Below, piece by piece: positions 28,260 through 37,714 of a stretch of 64,000 bases of DNA (positions are counted from its first letter, which is position 1; every line of letters begins with the position of its first letter). Under the pieces are notes generated by a model, which was not told where the DNA came from, ran no database searches, and saw nothing but the letters and a program-made list of their open reading frames with translations. Made by a program: the position numbers and the translations under genes. The stretch spans positions 33,333 to 97,332 of the forward strand of contig WGNO01000013.1 in NCBI GenBank assembly GCA_016124525.1, given 5' to 3'. The stretch is from Nostoc sp. RI_552 (GTDB taxonomy: Bacteria; Cyanobacteriota; Cyanobacteriia; Cyanobacteriales; Nostocaceae).

Positions 28260-29918
28260 TCAATGATCATTGACTAATAATGCCTTTGTTGCTGATTCCC
28301 CTGCTTTTCCCAACTGGCGCTTGATTTGAAACAGCAACAAACTTAAAATACATAGTTGTCCCAGAATTGCGAGTAAAGGTGTCATAATATCTGAGGAATT
28401 AGTCATTTCTGGGTATAAAAAAGGCAATGGTGCAAATATAGAGAAAAACCACAGAAAAGTTAGGTTTCCAGAATTGTAAAATAACATCAAGGAAACAATG
28501 GGTGGTAAGAAAATTACAGCACCAACAATGCTATTAGCCCATAATAACCTCCGGGGATTTTTCATAAACAACAGTAGTTGGGCTAAAGCTCCATAGATAA
28601 CCACTAAACTAAAGGCGAAAATTAAAGCTGCAAAACCGTATAACTTATCATAGGATACAGGAACCACTGGCATTAACAGCAATGTACTTAAACTGCAAAC
28701 GGCTATTAAACCATTGATGGCTATGGCCAGTACACCCGGACTTTTTTCACCCCAAATTAAATCCTTGATTAAGTTTTGTTTAGCTGGATGTTTTGCACGA
28801 TAAATATGTTGATATCTAGCCCAATCTTGTAGTGTTTGGCGATTTTGCGTCAAGGAAGCAATCAGATACAAAAATAACCAGAAATACAGAAACATCGCAC
28901 TAAATAAATAGTCTTTTATGTTCTCTACTTTATCCACACTATCGTGCAAATTAAAACATCCCAATGTAATAATAGCAAAGATGGTAGTTAATAAATAACT
29001 CTGACCTTTACTCAACATTGTGGCATTGCCATCAAGATAGCAACGTTCTAGAGATTGCCAGATAAAGTAAATGCCAATGAGGTAAACTAATAAACTTAAC
29101 ACGCTGGTGTTGACAAAACTATTTCCTAATGGTAATTGGAACCAACGAAACCCAGGAAATTGAGAACTAGCTGAAAATTCGGGAATAAAATATATTGGCG
29201 TAATTAGCTTGAGGAATACGAATCCATCAAACAATCTGATATCTTTTAATCCTTGCCATGTATAAGCCAGAAACACCAAAAGAAATCCACTTCCTAACCA
29301 AGATTGAAAACCACCCAACCAAGATGCTATTAAGCCAAATAGTAATGCGCCACTATAGTATGAAAAAGTAGAAAAAATCACAATAACATAAAAAATAAAA
29401 ATCTGATTCAAGGGAATTTTTGCCTGCAATCCTAACCATAAATGCAAAGGAATTGCTAGTAAAATTAGCACATACAAAAGAATCGGAACACCCAGGATTT
29501 TTCCAAACAGAATACTTTGAGGTGTTTGGGGGCTAAGACGAATAAAATTTAGTGTATTTCGCATTTTTTCCGTGGCTAAATCATTAATGATTAAATAGGT
29601 CCCCACAACTAAAATCACAAATATTCCTAGCAAACTTAGCCCATGAAAAGCATCTTGATACCACAATTGCCAGTTGATAATTACATTATCGTAATCATTT
29701 AACACACATTCTGATGATTGACCTGTACAATACAGATGACCATATGGCAAAGTCACGTCACTTGGAGGAAGTTTTCCTTGGAATATCAGTAAGAATATCA
29801 ACTGACCAAGGACAGATACAGATATTGATAAAAAAAGGTTAGTAATTTTTAAACGCCCTTTAATTTCTCGGATAAATTGAGGGTTTACTTCCCTGAGTTT
29901 TGATATGAAATTGAGCAT
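28260..29918 (-). CDS. ABC transporter permease (ABC-2-like, multi-pass)
   Basis: About 552 residues and at least ten hydrophobic helices, for example LFLSISVSVLGQLIFLLIF, LLGIFVILVVGTYLII, YVLILLAIPLHLWLGL, LLSTLLLMPVVPVSY and PLLAILGQLCILSLLLF. LATEKMRNTLNFIRLSPQTPQSILFGKILG is the coupling-loop region seen in ABC-2 type permeases. The ATG at 29918 is preferred because GGAG lies upstream of it; a TTG at 29933 adds five residues. It is encoded directly after its ATPase (40-base gap). The exported substrate is unknown. Confidence 0.82.
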   Translation of the reverse strand: MLNFISKLREVNPQFIREIKGRLKITNLFLSISVSVLGQLIFLLIFQGKLPPSDVTLPYGHLYCTGQSSECVLNDYDNVIINWQLWYQDAFHGLSLLGIFVILVVGTYLIINDLATEKMRNTLNFIRLSPQTPQSILFGKILGVPILLYVLILLAIPLHLWLGLQAKIPLNQIFIFYVIVIFSTFSYYSGALLFGLIASWLGGFQSWLGSGFLLVFLAYTWQGLKDIRLFDGFVFLKLITPIYFIPEFSASSQFPGFRWFQLPLGNSFVNTSVLSLLVYLIGIYFIWQSLERCYLDGNATMLSKGQSYLLTTIFAIITLGCFNLHDSVDKVENIKDYLFSAMFLYFWLFLYLIASLTQNRQTLQDWARYQHIYRAKHPAKQNLIKDLIWGEKSPGVLAIAINGLIAVCSLSTLLLMPVVPVSYDKLYGFAALIFAFSLVVIYGALAQLLLFMKNPRRLLWANSIVGAVIFLPPIVSLMLFYNSGNLTFLWFFSIFAPLPFLYPEMTNSSDIMTPLLAILGQLCILSLLLFQIKRQLGKAGESATKALLVNDH

Positions 29919-29958
29919 AATTAACAACTCCAAAAAAATATTGATAAATATTGACTGA

Positions 29959-30909
29959 TCAAGATGCTTGTTTGTGTCCTAGTTTCAAGAAAATACTTTC
30001 TAAATCTTCTTTAGTCCAGTGAAAATCAGTTACGGGAATCCCAGATAAAATCAGCCACCGCAATAAATTAGCAGAATCTTCTTGTGTACCAGAAAAATTG
30101 ACTCGCAAGCTGTTTTGACCTGGTATTTTCTCCCAATGTTCCACTAAGGGATAATTTTTTAATTCACTCTCCAGAGATTCTAAATTACCCAGAGTTGATA
30201 AAATAATTTGTTGTTTGGCTAGTCGATGGTAAAGTCCTTGCAGAGAAACACTTTCGACTAAAAAACCCAACTCCATAATTCCTACAGAAGTACACAGTTC
30301 AGCTAAATCGCTCAGAACATGGGAAGAAATTAAAATTGTCATCCCTGCTTCTTGCAAGGTCTTGATGATTTGGCGAAACTGCATTCTGCTAATAGGGTCA
30401 AGTCCAGAAACAGGCTCATCTAAAATTAGTAAAATTGGTTCGTGAATAATCGTCCGCGCTAAACTCAAACGCTGTTTCATCCCCCGGGATAGGGTAGAAA
30501 TTAAGCTCTGACGTTTATTGCCAAGTTGTATCAGTTCTAAAACTTCATGTAACCGTTGAGTGCGTCGTGGTTCCCGCAAACGATACAACCGGGCAAAATA
30601 ATCTAAGTAATCCCAAACTGTTAAATCTTCATATAAGGGATAGTCATCAGGTAGGTAGCCGGTACGACCTTTGAGGCGAGAACTACTTTTGTCAAGTCGC
30701 AAGGGATAGCCATTAATATGAATTTCACCTGTAGTTGGTTCTTCCGCAGCGGCCAACATACGGATTAGAGTTGTTTTCCCCGCACCATTGGGGCCAATTA
30801 ACCCATACACTTCACCACATTGGACTTCTAAATCAACATTATTAACAGCGACCTGTCCCTCAAATTGCTTAGTTAACCCCCAGGTACGAATCGCTAATTC
30901 TTTTACCAT
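29959..30909 (-). CDS. ABC transporter ATP-binding protein
   Basis: A 316-residue single nucleotide-binding domain: Walker A GPNGAGKTT (39-47), signature LSRGMKQRLSLAR, Walker B ILLILDEPVSGLDP and switch histidine in ISSHV. The C-terminal extension of about 90 residues is typical of CcmA/NatA-like exporters. It is the first gene of a two-gene operon with the permease. Substrate not assignable. Confidence 0.92.
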   Translation of the reverse strand: MVKELAIRTWGLTKQFEGQVAVNNVDLEVQCGEVYGLIGPNGAGKTTLIRMLAAAEEPTTGEIHINGYPLRLDKSSSRLKGRTGYLPDDYPLYEDLTVWDYLDYFARLYRLREPRRTQRLHEVLELIQLGNKRQSLISTLSRGMKQRLSLARTIIHEPILLILDEPVSGLDPISRMQFRQIIKTLQEAGMTILISSHVLSDLAELCTSVGIMELGFLVESVSLQGLYHRLAKQQIILSTLGNLESLESELKNYPLVEHWEKIPGQNSLRVNFSGTQEDSANLLRWLILSGIPVTDFHWTKEDLESIFLKLGHKQAS

Positions 30910-31087
30910 AGCTGCTACAGTCAGAGAAACATTAAAATAATAACATATCCTATTTATACAGTGTTTGTCTGTTTTGTTTCGGAAATTCTAACTATAGAAT
31001 ACCAAATATTTTTTTGCTAGTGTTGGACGAAATCACTACAGAAGCGCTTGTATATGTAAAATAAACCCTCTCTACAATGTGAAAATT

Positions 31088-31285
31088 ATGTTTAAGAGAA
31101 TCTTCAAAGATGTACTTCAATTTGTGGGTCTACTAACTTTGTTAGCAGTGGGAACATTTGGTTTATATATAGCAATTGTGGCATACCAATTATGTCAGAT
31201 TGATAATCTGTGTCCCCTTAGATTTCAAAAGCCACAAACAACTTCATTGCTACACCAACCCCGCAAACACCCTAGTAAACCATAA
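31088..31285 (+). CDS. Small single-pass membrane protein
   Basis: About 65 residues with one transmembrane helix (FVGLLTLLAVGTFGLYIAIVAYQL) preceded by MFKRIFKDVLQ and followed by a polar, proline-rich tail. It has three residues of optional extension to a GTG at 31079. Family unknown. A terminator follows directly, supporting a real short transcript. Confidence 0.55.
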   Translation: MFKRIFKDVLQFVGLLTLLAVGTFGLYIAIVAYQLCQIDNLCPLRFQKPQTTSLLHQPRKHPSKP

Positions 31286-31307
31286 GTTTTAATTATGGGC
31301 ATTTTTT
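31280..31307 (+). terminator. Terminator overlapping the end of the small membrane protein gene
   Basis: CCATAA (31280-31285) and TTATGG (31293-31298), followed by GCATTTTTT. Confidence 0.6.
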
Positions 31308-31414
31308 GATGAATGCAATTGTATTGGAGCTAAACAATATAGCGATTCAGGATCAAAAACTGCCTGATCAGGTTATGGGGGAACTTATTTGTCATCGCGG
31401 TTGGAAACTTTTAA

Positions 31415-32848
31415 TTATTGCCATTGTACCGGAAAGCGGTCGCCCGTTTGCTCAATGAACTTATCTAGTTGCTCTAAGGCTAAAGTACCTGGAATTGGGT
31501 AACGGGCTGAAATCACTCGCTTAAGGTCAGTATAATAGCGAATTAATGTCATAAAGTTTCTGGGGAAATCTGCTACCGTACCGATGAATTCGCCGCGCTG
31601 GCGTGCATATTTGAACACTTCACCCCATTGGTCAATACTAGGCAAACCAACTGATTCCACCCCATGAGAAAAAAGGATCATGAAAATTTCATCATATATC
31701 TCAGCTTTACTCAAATAATCTTTAACCCAATCTAGGGAAGGTTCCATATTAAACTTCATCCAGAATGGTACTGATGCAGTACGTAAAGTCCACATAGGTT
31801 CTAGTAAAATAAATGACTCTAATAGTAGCCGATTAGCAATGATTCCTCGTTGTTTGTACCACCAGCGATAAAATTCGGCTACGAAGGGACTGAGATATTC
31901 TGGTTCTTGATATATGACCCGCCGAACACGATAGCCGCCATGGCGAGCAAAGTTTTCCACATCTTCCCGTAAGCTAGGTTCAAAACCCCATTCTGCTTCC
32001 GGACTGTCTTTGTCTGGTATTGGTGCGTCCCAATTTCGCCGATGTGAGTGATATTTTTCTAAATATCTTCTGACGCGATCGCTGTTATTAAAGTATTCTT
32101 CTGGTGTCGCCCCACCCAAAGCCCCAAACTGAAATATATGGCGATCGCCCACTTGCGTTGTCGGCCAGGTGCGTTGACAATCCACAATAAGAATAGTCCC
32201 GCCTCTGGATAAGTTTTTTTCTATAAAGCGTTTGTAAGCTGAACTCAGACGCAAGTACTTCACCCGAAAATAAGTCATCCCCCGCAAAGTCAACCGGTCT
32301 TGACTGGGGTCATACATATGATGTAGTTGCACATCAGGATTAGCATCCAGAAGCAGTCCCCCTTTCTCTCTACCCCACGCCATGGCCTTTTTGGGTTCGT
32401 CGGGATGTATTTCAGGATACAGCACAGGAATGAGAAAAGTTTGTGGTAACCAAGGCATACCCAAGGCGGCGCACAAATGCACCAAAGCCCCATTTGTAGA
32501 ACCAATAGCTACCGCTTGATACTCATTTTGGGGATATTCACTGACCATCCACTCTGAAACTGCCTCGGAACTGACATATCCCAATAATCCTGGGGGAATT
32601 GATTCCCCTGCGCTAGCAACTGTATAAATTAATTCTTTAAATTGCCGCGGGAATTGGTTAACAACAGTGGCAATTGGTTCTAACCCAGTGGGCAATGTCC
32701 CCATTCCTGGAAAATCATTTCCCCCCAGGTAAGCAGCAGTAGCGCGGAGCATGGCTGTACTAGAGTCAAATCCGGCCAAATAAGGCGGACATAACCGCAA
32801 TTGTGCCCATAAAGAAGCAAAAATCTGATTATATCTGGGCATTTGCAT
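31415..32848 (-). CDS. Conserved-looking protein of unknown function
   Basis: 477 residues with no membrane segments; I do not recognise the family. GYVSSEAVSEWMVSEYPQNEYQAVAIGSTNGALVHLCAALGMPWLPQTFLIPV looks like an alpha/beta-hydrolase-style nucleophile-elbow region (GSTNG). TILIVDCQRTWPTTQVG suggests a Rossmann-like beta strand. The C-terminal third is helical. The start ATG has AGGAGA upstream, lying inside the end of an alpha/beta-hydrolase remnant. With the SDR gene upstream it looks like the last gene of a former three-gene operon. An enzyme acting on lipids or alcohols is only a guess. Confidence 0.7.
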   Translation of the reverse strand: MQMPRYNQIFASLWAQLRLCPPYLAGFDSSTAMLRATAAYLGGNDFPGMGTLPTGLEPIATVVNQFPRQFKELIYTVASAGESIPPGLLGYVSSEAVSEWMVSEYPQNEYQAVAIGSTNGALVHLCAALGMPWLPQTFLIPVLYPEIHPDEPKKAMAWGREKGGLLLDANPDVQLHHMYDPSQDRLTLRGMTYFRVKYLRLSSAYKRFIEKNLSRGGTILIVDCQRTWPTTQVGDRHIFQFGALGGATPEEYFNNSDRVRRYLEKYHSHRRNWDAPIPDKDSPEAEWGFEPSLREDVENFARHGGYRVRRVIYQEPEYLSPFVAEFYRWWYKQRGIIANRLLLESFILLEPMWTLRTASVPFWMKFNMEPSLDWVKDYLSKAEIYDEIFMILFSHGVESVGLPSIDQWGEVFKYARQRGEFIGTVADFPRNFMTLIRYYTDLKRVISARYPIPGTLALEQLDKFIEQTGDRFPVQWQ

Positions 32849-33040
32849 TTAACTTCTCCTGATCAACAAAAGGTGATTTTGTCGCTTCAATAAAGGTTTA
32901 CTGTAATTGAGAGTATGTCCACCACCGGGAATCACTACGAGTGGAGCATCGGGCAAAAGATTCACCACTTCTTCTGCCCAGTCTTGGGGTACAACTGGGT
33001 CTTCTTTGCCACGTACAACTAATGCTGTTATGTTGGCTGT
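32849..33040 (-). pseudogene. Alpha/beta-hydrolase C-terminal fragment
   Basis: A 63-codon minus-strand stretch with no start codon, bounded by an in-frame stop upstream. It reads ITALVVRGKEDPVVPQDWAEE then LPDAPLVVIPGGGHTLNYSKP. These are the catalytic-acid loop (GKEDxVVP) and the catalytic histidine (GGHTLNY) of alpha/beta hydrolases. The nucleophile half is missing. Its stop codon abuts the ATG of the next gene and its last codons supply that gene's ribosome binding site, which may explain why this piece persists. Confidence 0.75.
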
Positions 33041-33082
33041 TTAATCTCTCCTTAGGTAGGCTCATGGTTTATTTTCTCTTCA

Positions 33083-34051
33083 TCAAGAAAGGGGTAAACC
33101 AATTTTCTGTGCTGTTTCTCTGGCCATATCCCAGACATCTTGGGATGTAATACCACCTGTGCCCAGCCAATTACCACTGATGCCCGTATAATCACGCATT
33201 GGCTCAAACACATTGCCATCATTTAGGGGGGCTGGCTTGTGATCTTGAAAGTGATCCTGATCTACTTGCTTGGCCATCATTGGTTCATATAAATCCGGCA
33301 CTAGGGTTTTCTGCAAAATCTGCAAATAAACAGCTTCACCGACGATAATTTCTCGCTGTGGTCTATCCACTAACCCCACAATAGACTCAGCCACTTGTTT
33401 AGCTGGGTATACAGGGGACATGGCCTTGGTCTGACGACGAGTGTAATTAGCTGCGTGTTGAAAAATGGGTGTATCAATTGAACCAGGTAAGACTGTGCAA
33501 ATATGAATATCCCTAGCGTTATCTAAATAGAGCTCCATGCGGAGAGAGTCAGAGAGTCCGCGAATAGCATACTTACTGATGGTGTAAGCACTTGTATATG
33601 GCTGACCAGTTACACCAACAACCGAAGAAATATTGATTAAGTTACCGCTACCTTGTTCACGAAAGTGGGGTAATACAGCACGCGCACCATAAATGTAACC
33701 AAATAAATTGGTTTCAATTACTTGGCGAAAAACTTCCGGGGGTGCTTCCTCAAACCGCGCAAACAAACTGACGGCGGCGTTATTCACCCAAACATCAATT
33801 CGCCCAAAAGAGGCGATCACACGCTGTGTTAACTCTTTAACTGCTGACTCATTACTAACATCTGTTGGTATGGCGAGGGCAGTTGCGCCTGAATGTTGGC
33901 ACTCTTGGGCTACTTCCTGCAAAGCTTGTTCATTTCGAGCTGCTAGCACAACGGTGGCGCGCTGTTGAGCAAACTCTAACGCTGTGGCACGTCCAATTCC
34001 ACTGGAGGCTCCTGTTATCACGATGACTGAATTTCTGATCCGTCGTGGCAT
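33083..34051 (-). CDS. Short-chain dehydrogenase/reductase
   Basis: A 322-residue classical SDR: NAD(P)-binding TGASSGIG (13-20), NNAA near 90-93, catalytic S143, Y156 and K160 (YTISK). VLPGSIDTPIF follows the active site. The C-terminal extension of about 90 residues beyond the usual 250 contains TGISGNWLGTGGITSQDVWDM. The substrate is unknown. It heads the minus-strand group that includes the hydrolase fragment and the 477-aa unknown gene. Confidence 0.88.
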   Translation of the reverse strand: MPRRIRNSVIVITGASSGIGRATALEFAQQRATVVLAARNEQALQEVAQECQHSGATALAIPTDVSNESAVKELTQRVIASFGRIDVWVNNAAVSLFARFEEAPPEVFRQVIETNLFGYIYGARAVLPHFREQGSGNLINISSVVGVTGQPYTSAYTISKYAIRGLSDSLRMELYLDNARDIHICTVLPGSIDTPIFQHAANYTRRQTKAMSPVYPAKQVAESIVGLVDRPQREIIVGEAVYLQILQKTLVPDLYEPMMAKQVDQDHFQDHKPAPLNDGNVFEPMRDYTGISGNWLGTGGITSQDVWDMARETAQKIGLPLS

Positions 34052-34365
34052 CTTTTTTTCTCCCTAAGCGATGGCCTGATTTAAGGCAAATTTGCAGTTG
34101 TTATGCAATTCCTGCTTGATTGTCTTTGCCTTTTAACTGGATGGAACTATCACTGCATTTTATTTTTATAGCTATTGATTTCTGAGTTTTGTTTTCAAAA
34201 TATTCTTACCAATCTTACAAAAAATATTTACATTTTTATTACAGTCTTAAGATAGATGTTGGTTATTTTATTTCAAGTTTTGCTAAATTCTTATTAAAAT
34301 TAAAACTATGGAAATTAAGTAAAATCAATTAAATTAAAATTTAATACAGCTTGAAACTACAAATA
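34052..34365. other. Spacer between the SDR gene and the IS630 element
   Basis: About 314 bases, very AT-rich, presumably containing the SDR promoter. Nothing further recognised. Confidence 0.45.
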
Positions 34366-34437
34366 TAGCCATCCGGAATCATTCATGAGTAAATACGGAC
34401 AGAGCTTAAAAGTAACGTTTAAAACTAAGGTGTAGGT

Positions 34438-34890
34438 GTGGTGATGTGGATACAATTATTAGAAGATTTTATCAAAAATAATAAAGAGCGGCGTGAAATC
34501 AAACGAGCTACAGCAGTGAAAATGCTGTTATGTGGATACAAGCATGAAGAGATAATGCCAATATTAGGTGTCTCATCTGGCTTCATTAGTACCTATAAAA
34601 AAGCATTTTTTCAACTGGGGGTGGAAGGGTTAAAACTAGGGCATAAAGGAAGTAAAGGGTTTCTGGATGATCTTCAACGTGCCGAGGTAATAAAATGGTT
34701 GCAAACCAAAGACAGATGGACTTTAAATAAATTAGAGTACCATATCGCCTCAGAATATGGAGTAACATTTTCCTCGAAACAAAGTTACTACGATTTATTT
34801 GATGATGCCAGTATTAGTTGGAAGAAAACTCAAGCAAATAATCCGAAATATAACCAAGAATTAGTGGACTCAAAAAAAAGAGATTTGTGA
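34438..34890 (+). CDS. IS630 transposase, N-terminal part (frame 1)
   Basis: 150 residues containing the helix-turn-helix DNA-binding region: REIKRATAVKMLLCGYKHEEIM then ILGVSSGFISTYKKAFFQLG, with a second helical domain (WTLNKLEYHIASEYGV). It stops at TGA within a run after eight adenines (CAAAAAAAAGAG near 34869-34881). The catalytic domain continues in the +1 frame. The A-run could support programmed frameshifting, or the gene may have suffered an indel. Confidence 0.8.
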   Translation: MVMWIQLLEDFIKNNKERREIKRATAVKMLLCGYKHEEIMPILGVSSGFISTYKKAFFQLGVEGLKLGHKGSKGFLDDLQRAEVIKWLQTKDRWTLNKLEYHIASEYGVTFSSKQSYYDLFDDASISWKKTQANNPKYNQELVDSKKRDL

Positions 34891-34891
34891 G

Positions 34892-35467
34892 TTGCTGGAG
34901 ACGCGACGGGCTGAAATAGAGACAGGAGACCTAGTTGTGTTCATGGTAGATGAATGTCATTTACTTTGGGGGGACATAATAAGGTATGTTTGGTGGAAAA
35001 CTAGTGAACGAGTAACAATACCAGTGGTAAATGCTCGTGATAAACAAACATATTTCGGTGCATTGGATTATAAAACCAAAGAATTTCTCACGTATAAAGC
35101 TGAAAAAGGTGACTCTAAAAACACAATTAATTTTTTAGAATATCTTCAAAAACAGCGCCCTGGAGCCAAACTTTTAATAATTTGGGATGGTGCAAGTTAT
35201 CATCGTTCACAAGAAATTCAAGATTATCTAGATTCATTAAATCGTGAACTTGAAAAAGAACAATGGTGGATTACCTGCTTGAGATTTGCCCGGAATGCAC
35301 CACAACAGAATACTGTAGAAGATATGTGGCTACAAGCAAAACGATTAATTAGAAAGTTTTATTTTTTCTGTCATTTTTTTACTGTAGTCAAGGCGTTATT
35401 TGAACTATCCATCCATTGTCAAATTTTTGACTTCTCTAAACTTCATGAGTATAATGTTTTCTCATAA
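34892..35467 (+). CDS. IS630 transposase, C-terminal DDE part (frame 2)
   Basis: 191 residues with the DDE catalytic domain: VFMVDECHLLWGD (first aspartate), LLIIWDGASYHRS (second aspartate in WDGAS.H) and NTVEDMWLQAKR (third acidic residue, usually NPVExxW). The TTG at 34892 is only the nominal start. In-frame codons upstream (KKEICELLE) continue from the A-run, so it is probably made as a fusion with the N-terminal part. The N-to-T change in NAPQQNTVEDMW compared with the 38.6-kb fragment (NPVEDMW) may lower activity. Confidence 0.8.
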   Translation: MLETRRAEIETGDLVVFMVDECHLLWGDIIRYVWWKTSERVTIPVVNARDKQTYFGALDYKTKEFLTYKAEKGDSKNTINFLEYLQKQRPGAKLLIIWDGASYHRSQEIQDYLDSLNRELEKEQWWITCLRFARNAPQQNTVEDMWLQAKRLIRKFYFFCHFFTVVKALFELSIHCQIFDFSKLHEYNVFS

Positions 35468-35534
35468 ATGATTTAGGATTGCTATAGTATAATTGTACTC
35501 TACAAAATATTTATTTACCTTAGTAGTGTTTCTC

Positions 35535-36710
35535 ATGATAGATGGTAAAGCGATTTCTATTTCCTTATTTACAGGCGCATTTGGTCTAGACTTGGGTATG
35601 GAAGCAGCAGGATTTCATACAGTAAGTGTAGTAGAAAAAGACAGTGATGCTACAAAAACAATTCTTCTGAATAGACCTTATCTTACAGAAAGTGCTGTTC
35701 CTAGAGAAATAGAAAAAGTTAGTTCCCAAAACCTACTTGAAGAAGGGGGGAGAGTTTTAAATTTAGGTCGCGCTTTACAACCTGGTGAAGTAGACTTAGT
35801 AACAGGTGGTCCACCTTGTCAGCCATTTAGTACAGCCGGAAAAAGGGGTTCAGTCATGGACCCTCGCGGTAGTTTATTCATGGACTTTATCCGCATAGTT
35901 AAAGAAGTCCAGCCCCGTTTTTTCTTGATGGAAAATGTCAAAGGTTTACTTTCTGCTTCTCTTCGTCACAGGCCAATTAATCAACGAGGAAAAAATTATC
36001 CACCTTTAGAAGCTGACGAAATGGCTGGTGCGGCTTTGACGGTGGTATTAGCCGAAATGAAAGAACTAGGATATAACGTAGTTTATAACCTTTTAGAAGC
36101 CGCAGATTATGGTGTTCCACAAAATAGACAGCGTGTAGTATTTATTGGTTCTAGAGATGGTGAAGCTGCTACATTTCCTATTCCTAAATATTGCAAAGAT
36201 GGTCAAAATTTACCTAAATGGCGAACTTTAAGAGATGCTTTAACAGGTTTAGTTGATCCCAAACCAGAGTTTATTAGTTATTCAGAAAGTCGTTTAAAAT
36301 ATTTAAGATTATTGGAAGCGGGAGAAAATTGGAGAAATTTACCAGAAGAATTAAAAAAAGAGGCTATGGGAGGTGCTTATGAATCGGGAGGCGGAAAAGT
36401 GGGTTTTTATAGAAGATTATCCTGGGATAAACCTTCTCCGACAATAACTACAAGTCCACATCAAAAAGCTACAGATATGTGTCATCCTGTAGAGTTGCGT
36501 TCTTTAACTGTAACTGAGTCTGCAAAAATTCAAACTTTTCCCGATGATTGGATTTTCTATGGTTCAATAAGTTCTAAGTATAAACAAATTGGTAATGCAG
36601 TTCCGATATTACTTGCAAAAGAGATTGGTAGTTATATTTTTAGCTTAATTCAAGGAAACAAGCCAAAAGGTAAAGAAATAGCTGAACAACTCTCTCTTTT
36701 TTCGCTATAA
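35535..36710 (+). CDS. dcm: DNA (cytosine-5-)-methyltransferase
   Basis: A 391-residue C5 methyltransferase. The motifs appear in order: I (SLFTGAFGLDLGMEAAGF, SAM binding), IV (GGPPCQPFSTAGKRG, nucleophile C95 from ATG 35535), VI (FFLMENVKGLL), VIII (NRQRVVFIGSR) and X (QIGNAVPILLAKEI). The frame is open to a TTG at 35493, but the ATG at 35535 places motif I at the usual distance. The gene lies 50 bases beyond the IS630 end and converges with a disrupted gene likely to be its restriction partner. The recognition sequence cannot be read from the protein. Confidence 0.92.
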   Translation: MIDGKAISISLFTGAFGLDLGMEAAGFHTVSVVEKDSDATKTILLNRPYLTESAVPREIEKVSSQNLLEEGGRVLNLGRALQPGEVDLVTGGPPCQPFSTAGKRGSVMDPRGSLFMDFIRIVKEVQPRFFLMENVKGLLSASLRHRPINQRGKNYPPLEADEMAGAALTVVLAEMKELGYNVVYNLLEAADYGVPQNRQRVVFIGSRDGEAATFPIPKYCKDGQNLPKWRTLRDALTGLVDPKPEFISYSESRLKYLRLLEAGENWRNLPEELKKEAMGGAYESGGGKVGFYRRLSWDKPSPTITTSPHQKATDMCHPVELRSLTVTESAKIQTFPDDWIFYGSISSKYKQIGNAVPILLAKEIGSYIFSLIQGNKPKGKEIAEQLSLFSL

Positions 36711-36722
36711 AATTGAAACGGC

Positions 36723-37520
36723 TTATTTTGTAGCCAATTCGGCAAAGGCTTTATCAATTCTCTGTAACAGAGTTCTTACGTGGGCTTCAAAAATCTCATA
36801 ATTTATGTAAATATTATTCCAAAAATTCTTATCAGCAATACGATTTATTTTAGGATTGTTAAATGTCCAGTCACCCAAATCAAAAGCTGATACAAATAAT
36901 GGATTATCATGAATACTTAATTCTTTTTTAGCTCTATTATTTTGTGAACATGTCAGTGTTCCCTTTAAAGTTTTAAGTTGTGCAAATTGAACTGTTTCTT
37001 CAGCCAAAATAATAATATCTATTGCCTTAATTTTGATTTCAAATTCAAATTCAGGAACAATTACATAAGGACTAATATCAGCTATTTGTTCCCACAGTAT
37101 GGCTATTTTAGTGCTAAGGCTTCTTGTTACTGAGTTGCTAGTAACTAGGAATTTAGCTCCACAGAGTTCAAAAAGATTGTGTGGGTTAGGATGATGCTCA
37201 AGTATTGCACTTTTATTTTCAAAGTCTGCTTTTAACCACGCAATAAAATCATCTCCAAACTTCTCTGTTTTACTAGCAATTAACTGAGATTATCTATCTA
37301 ATTGTAAAACTGATCCATTCTGTTTATCTTGTGCAATTTGATATTGAAAGTAAGTAGGTGCTATTGAGGAAATGATTTTTCCATATTTGTATGCTATGTG
37401 TAAATCTTCATCTGCGATGTGAGTCACATCAATTAATGAAGCATGATGTAAAATTAATTCTTTCCGTTCTCGGACAGAAAGTGTTATTAAAGTTTCAGCA
37501 AGTAATTCAGTAGGCATCAA
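36723..37520 (-). pseudogene. Putative restriction endonuclease gene interrupted by an in-frame stop
   Basis: One reading frame of about 266 codons, broken only by TAA at 37290-37292. The N-terminal part (37520-37293, MPTELLAETLITLSVRERKE...) and the C-terminal part (from 37289) are collinear in the same frame, and the second half has no canonical start. The downstream part contains IDIIILAEETVQFAQLKTLKG, compatible with a PD-(D/E)xK core (aspartate, then QLK). It lies 10 bases tail-to-tail from the C5 methyltransferase, the usual type II arrangement. The nuclease identity is inferred from context and this weak motif. Recoding or two separate proteins is possible. Confidence 0.55.
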
Positions 37521-37714
37521 AGTGATTTTTAACCCATTGGGCGTTCTTTTTGTTACCCAAAATTATGCACCACATTGTAACCTACACAGAAGTTTTATTT
37601 GCTGCGCGGTGTAAAATTTTTGTGAGTACAAATTTACTATCTAGTAAAATTACGCATCTACACTCTTTTAGCATCGAAGCATAAAATAAAAACATAACCA
37701 TTCATAAAACGGAT

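Larger units (their letters stand above)
34366..35484 (+). mobile_element. IS630-family insertion sequence, complete
   Basis: About 1,119 bp with imperfect terminal inverted repeats: TAGCCATCCGGAATCATT... at the left (34366-34389) and its near-reverse complement ending GGATTGCTA at the right (35461-35484), matching at about 20 of 24 positions. TA dinucleotides flank both ends, as expected for IS630/Tc1-mariner insertion. The transposase is encoded in two overlapping frames. A right-end fragment of the same element lies at 38552-38773. Confidence 0.85.
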
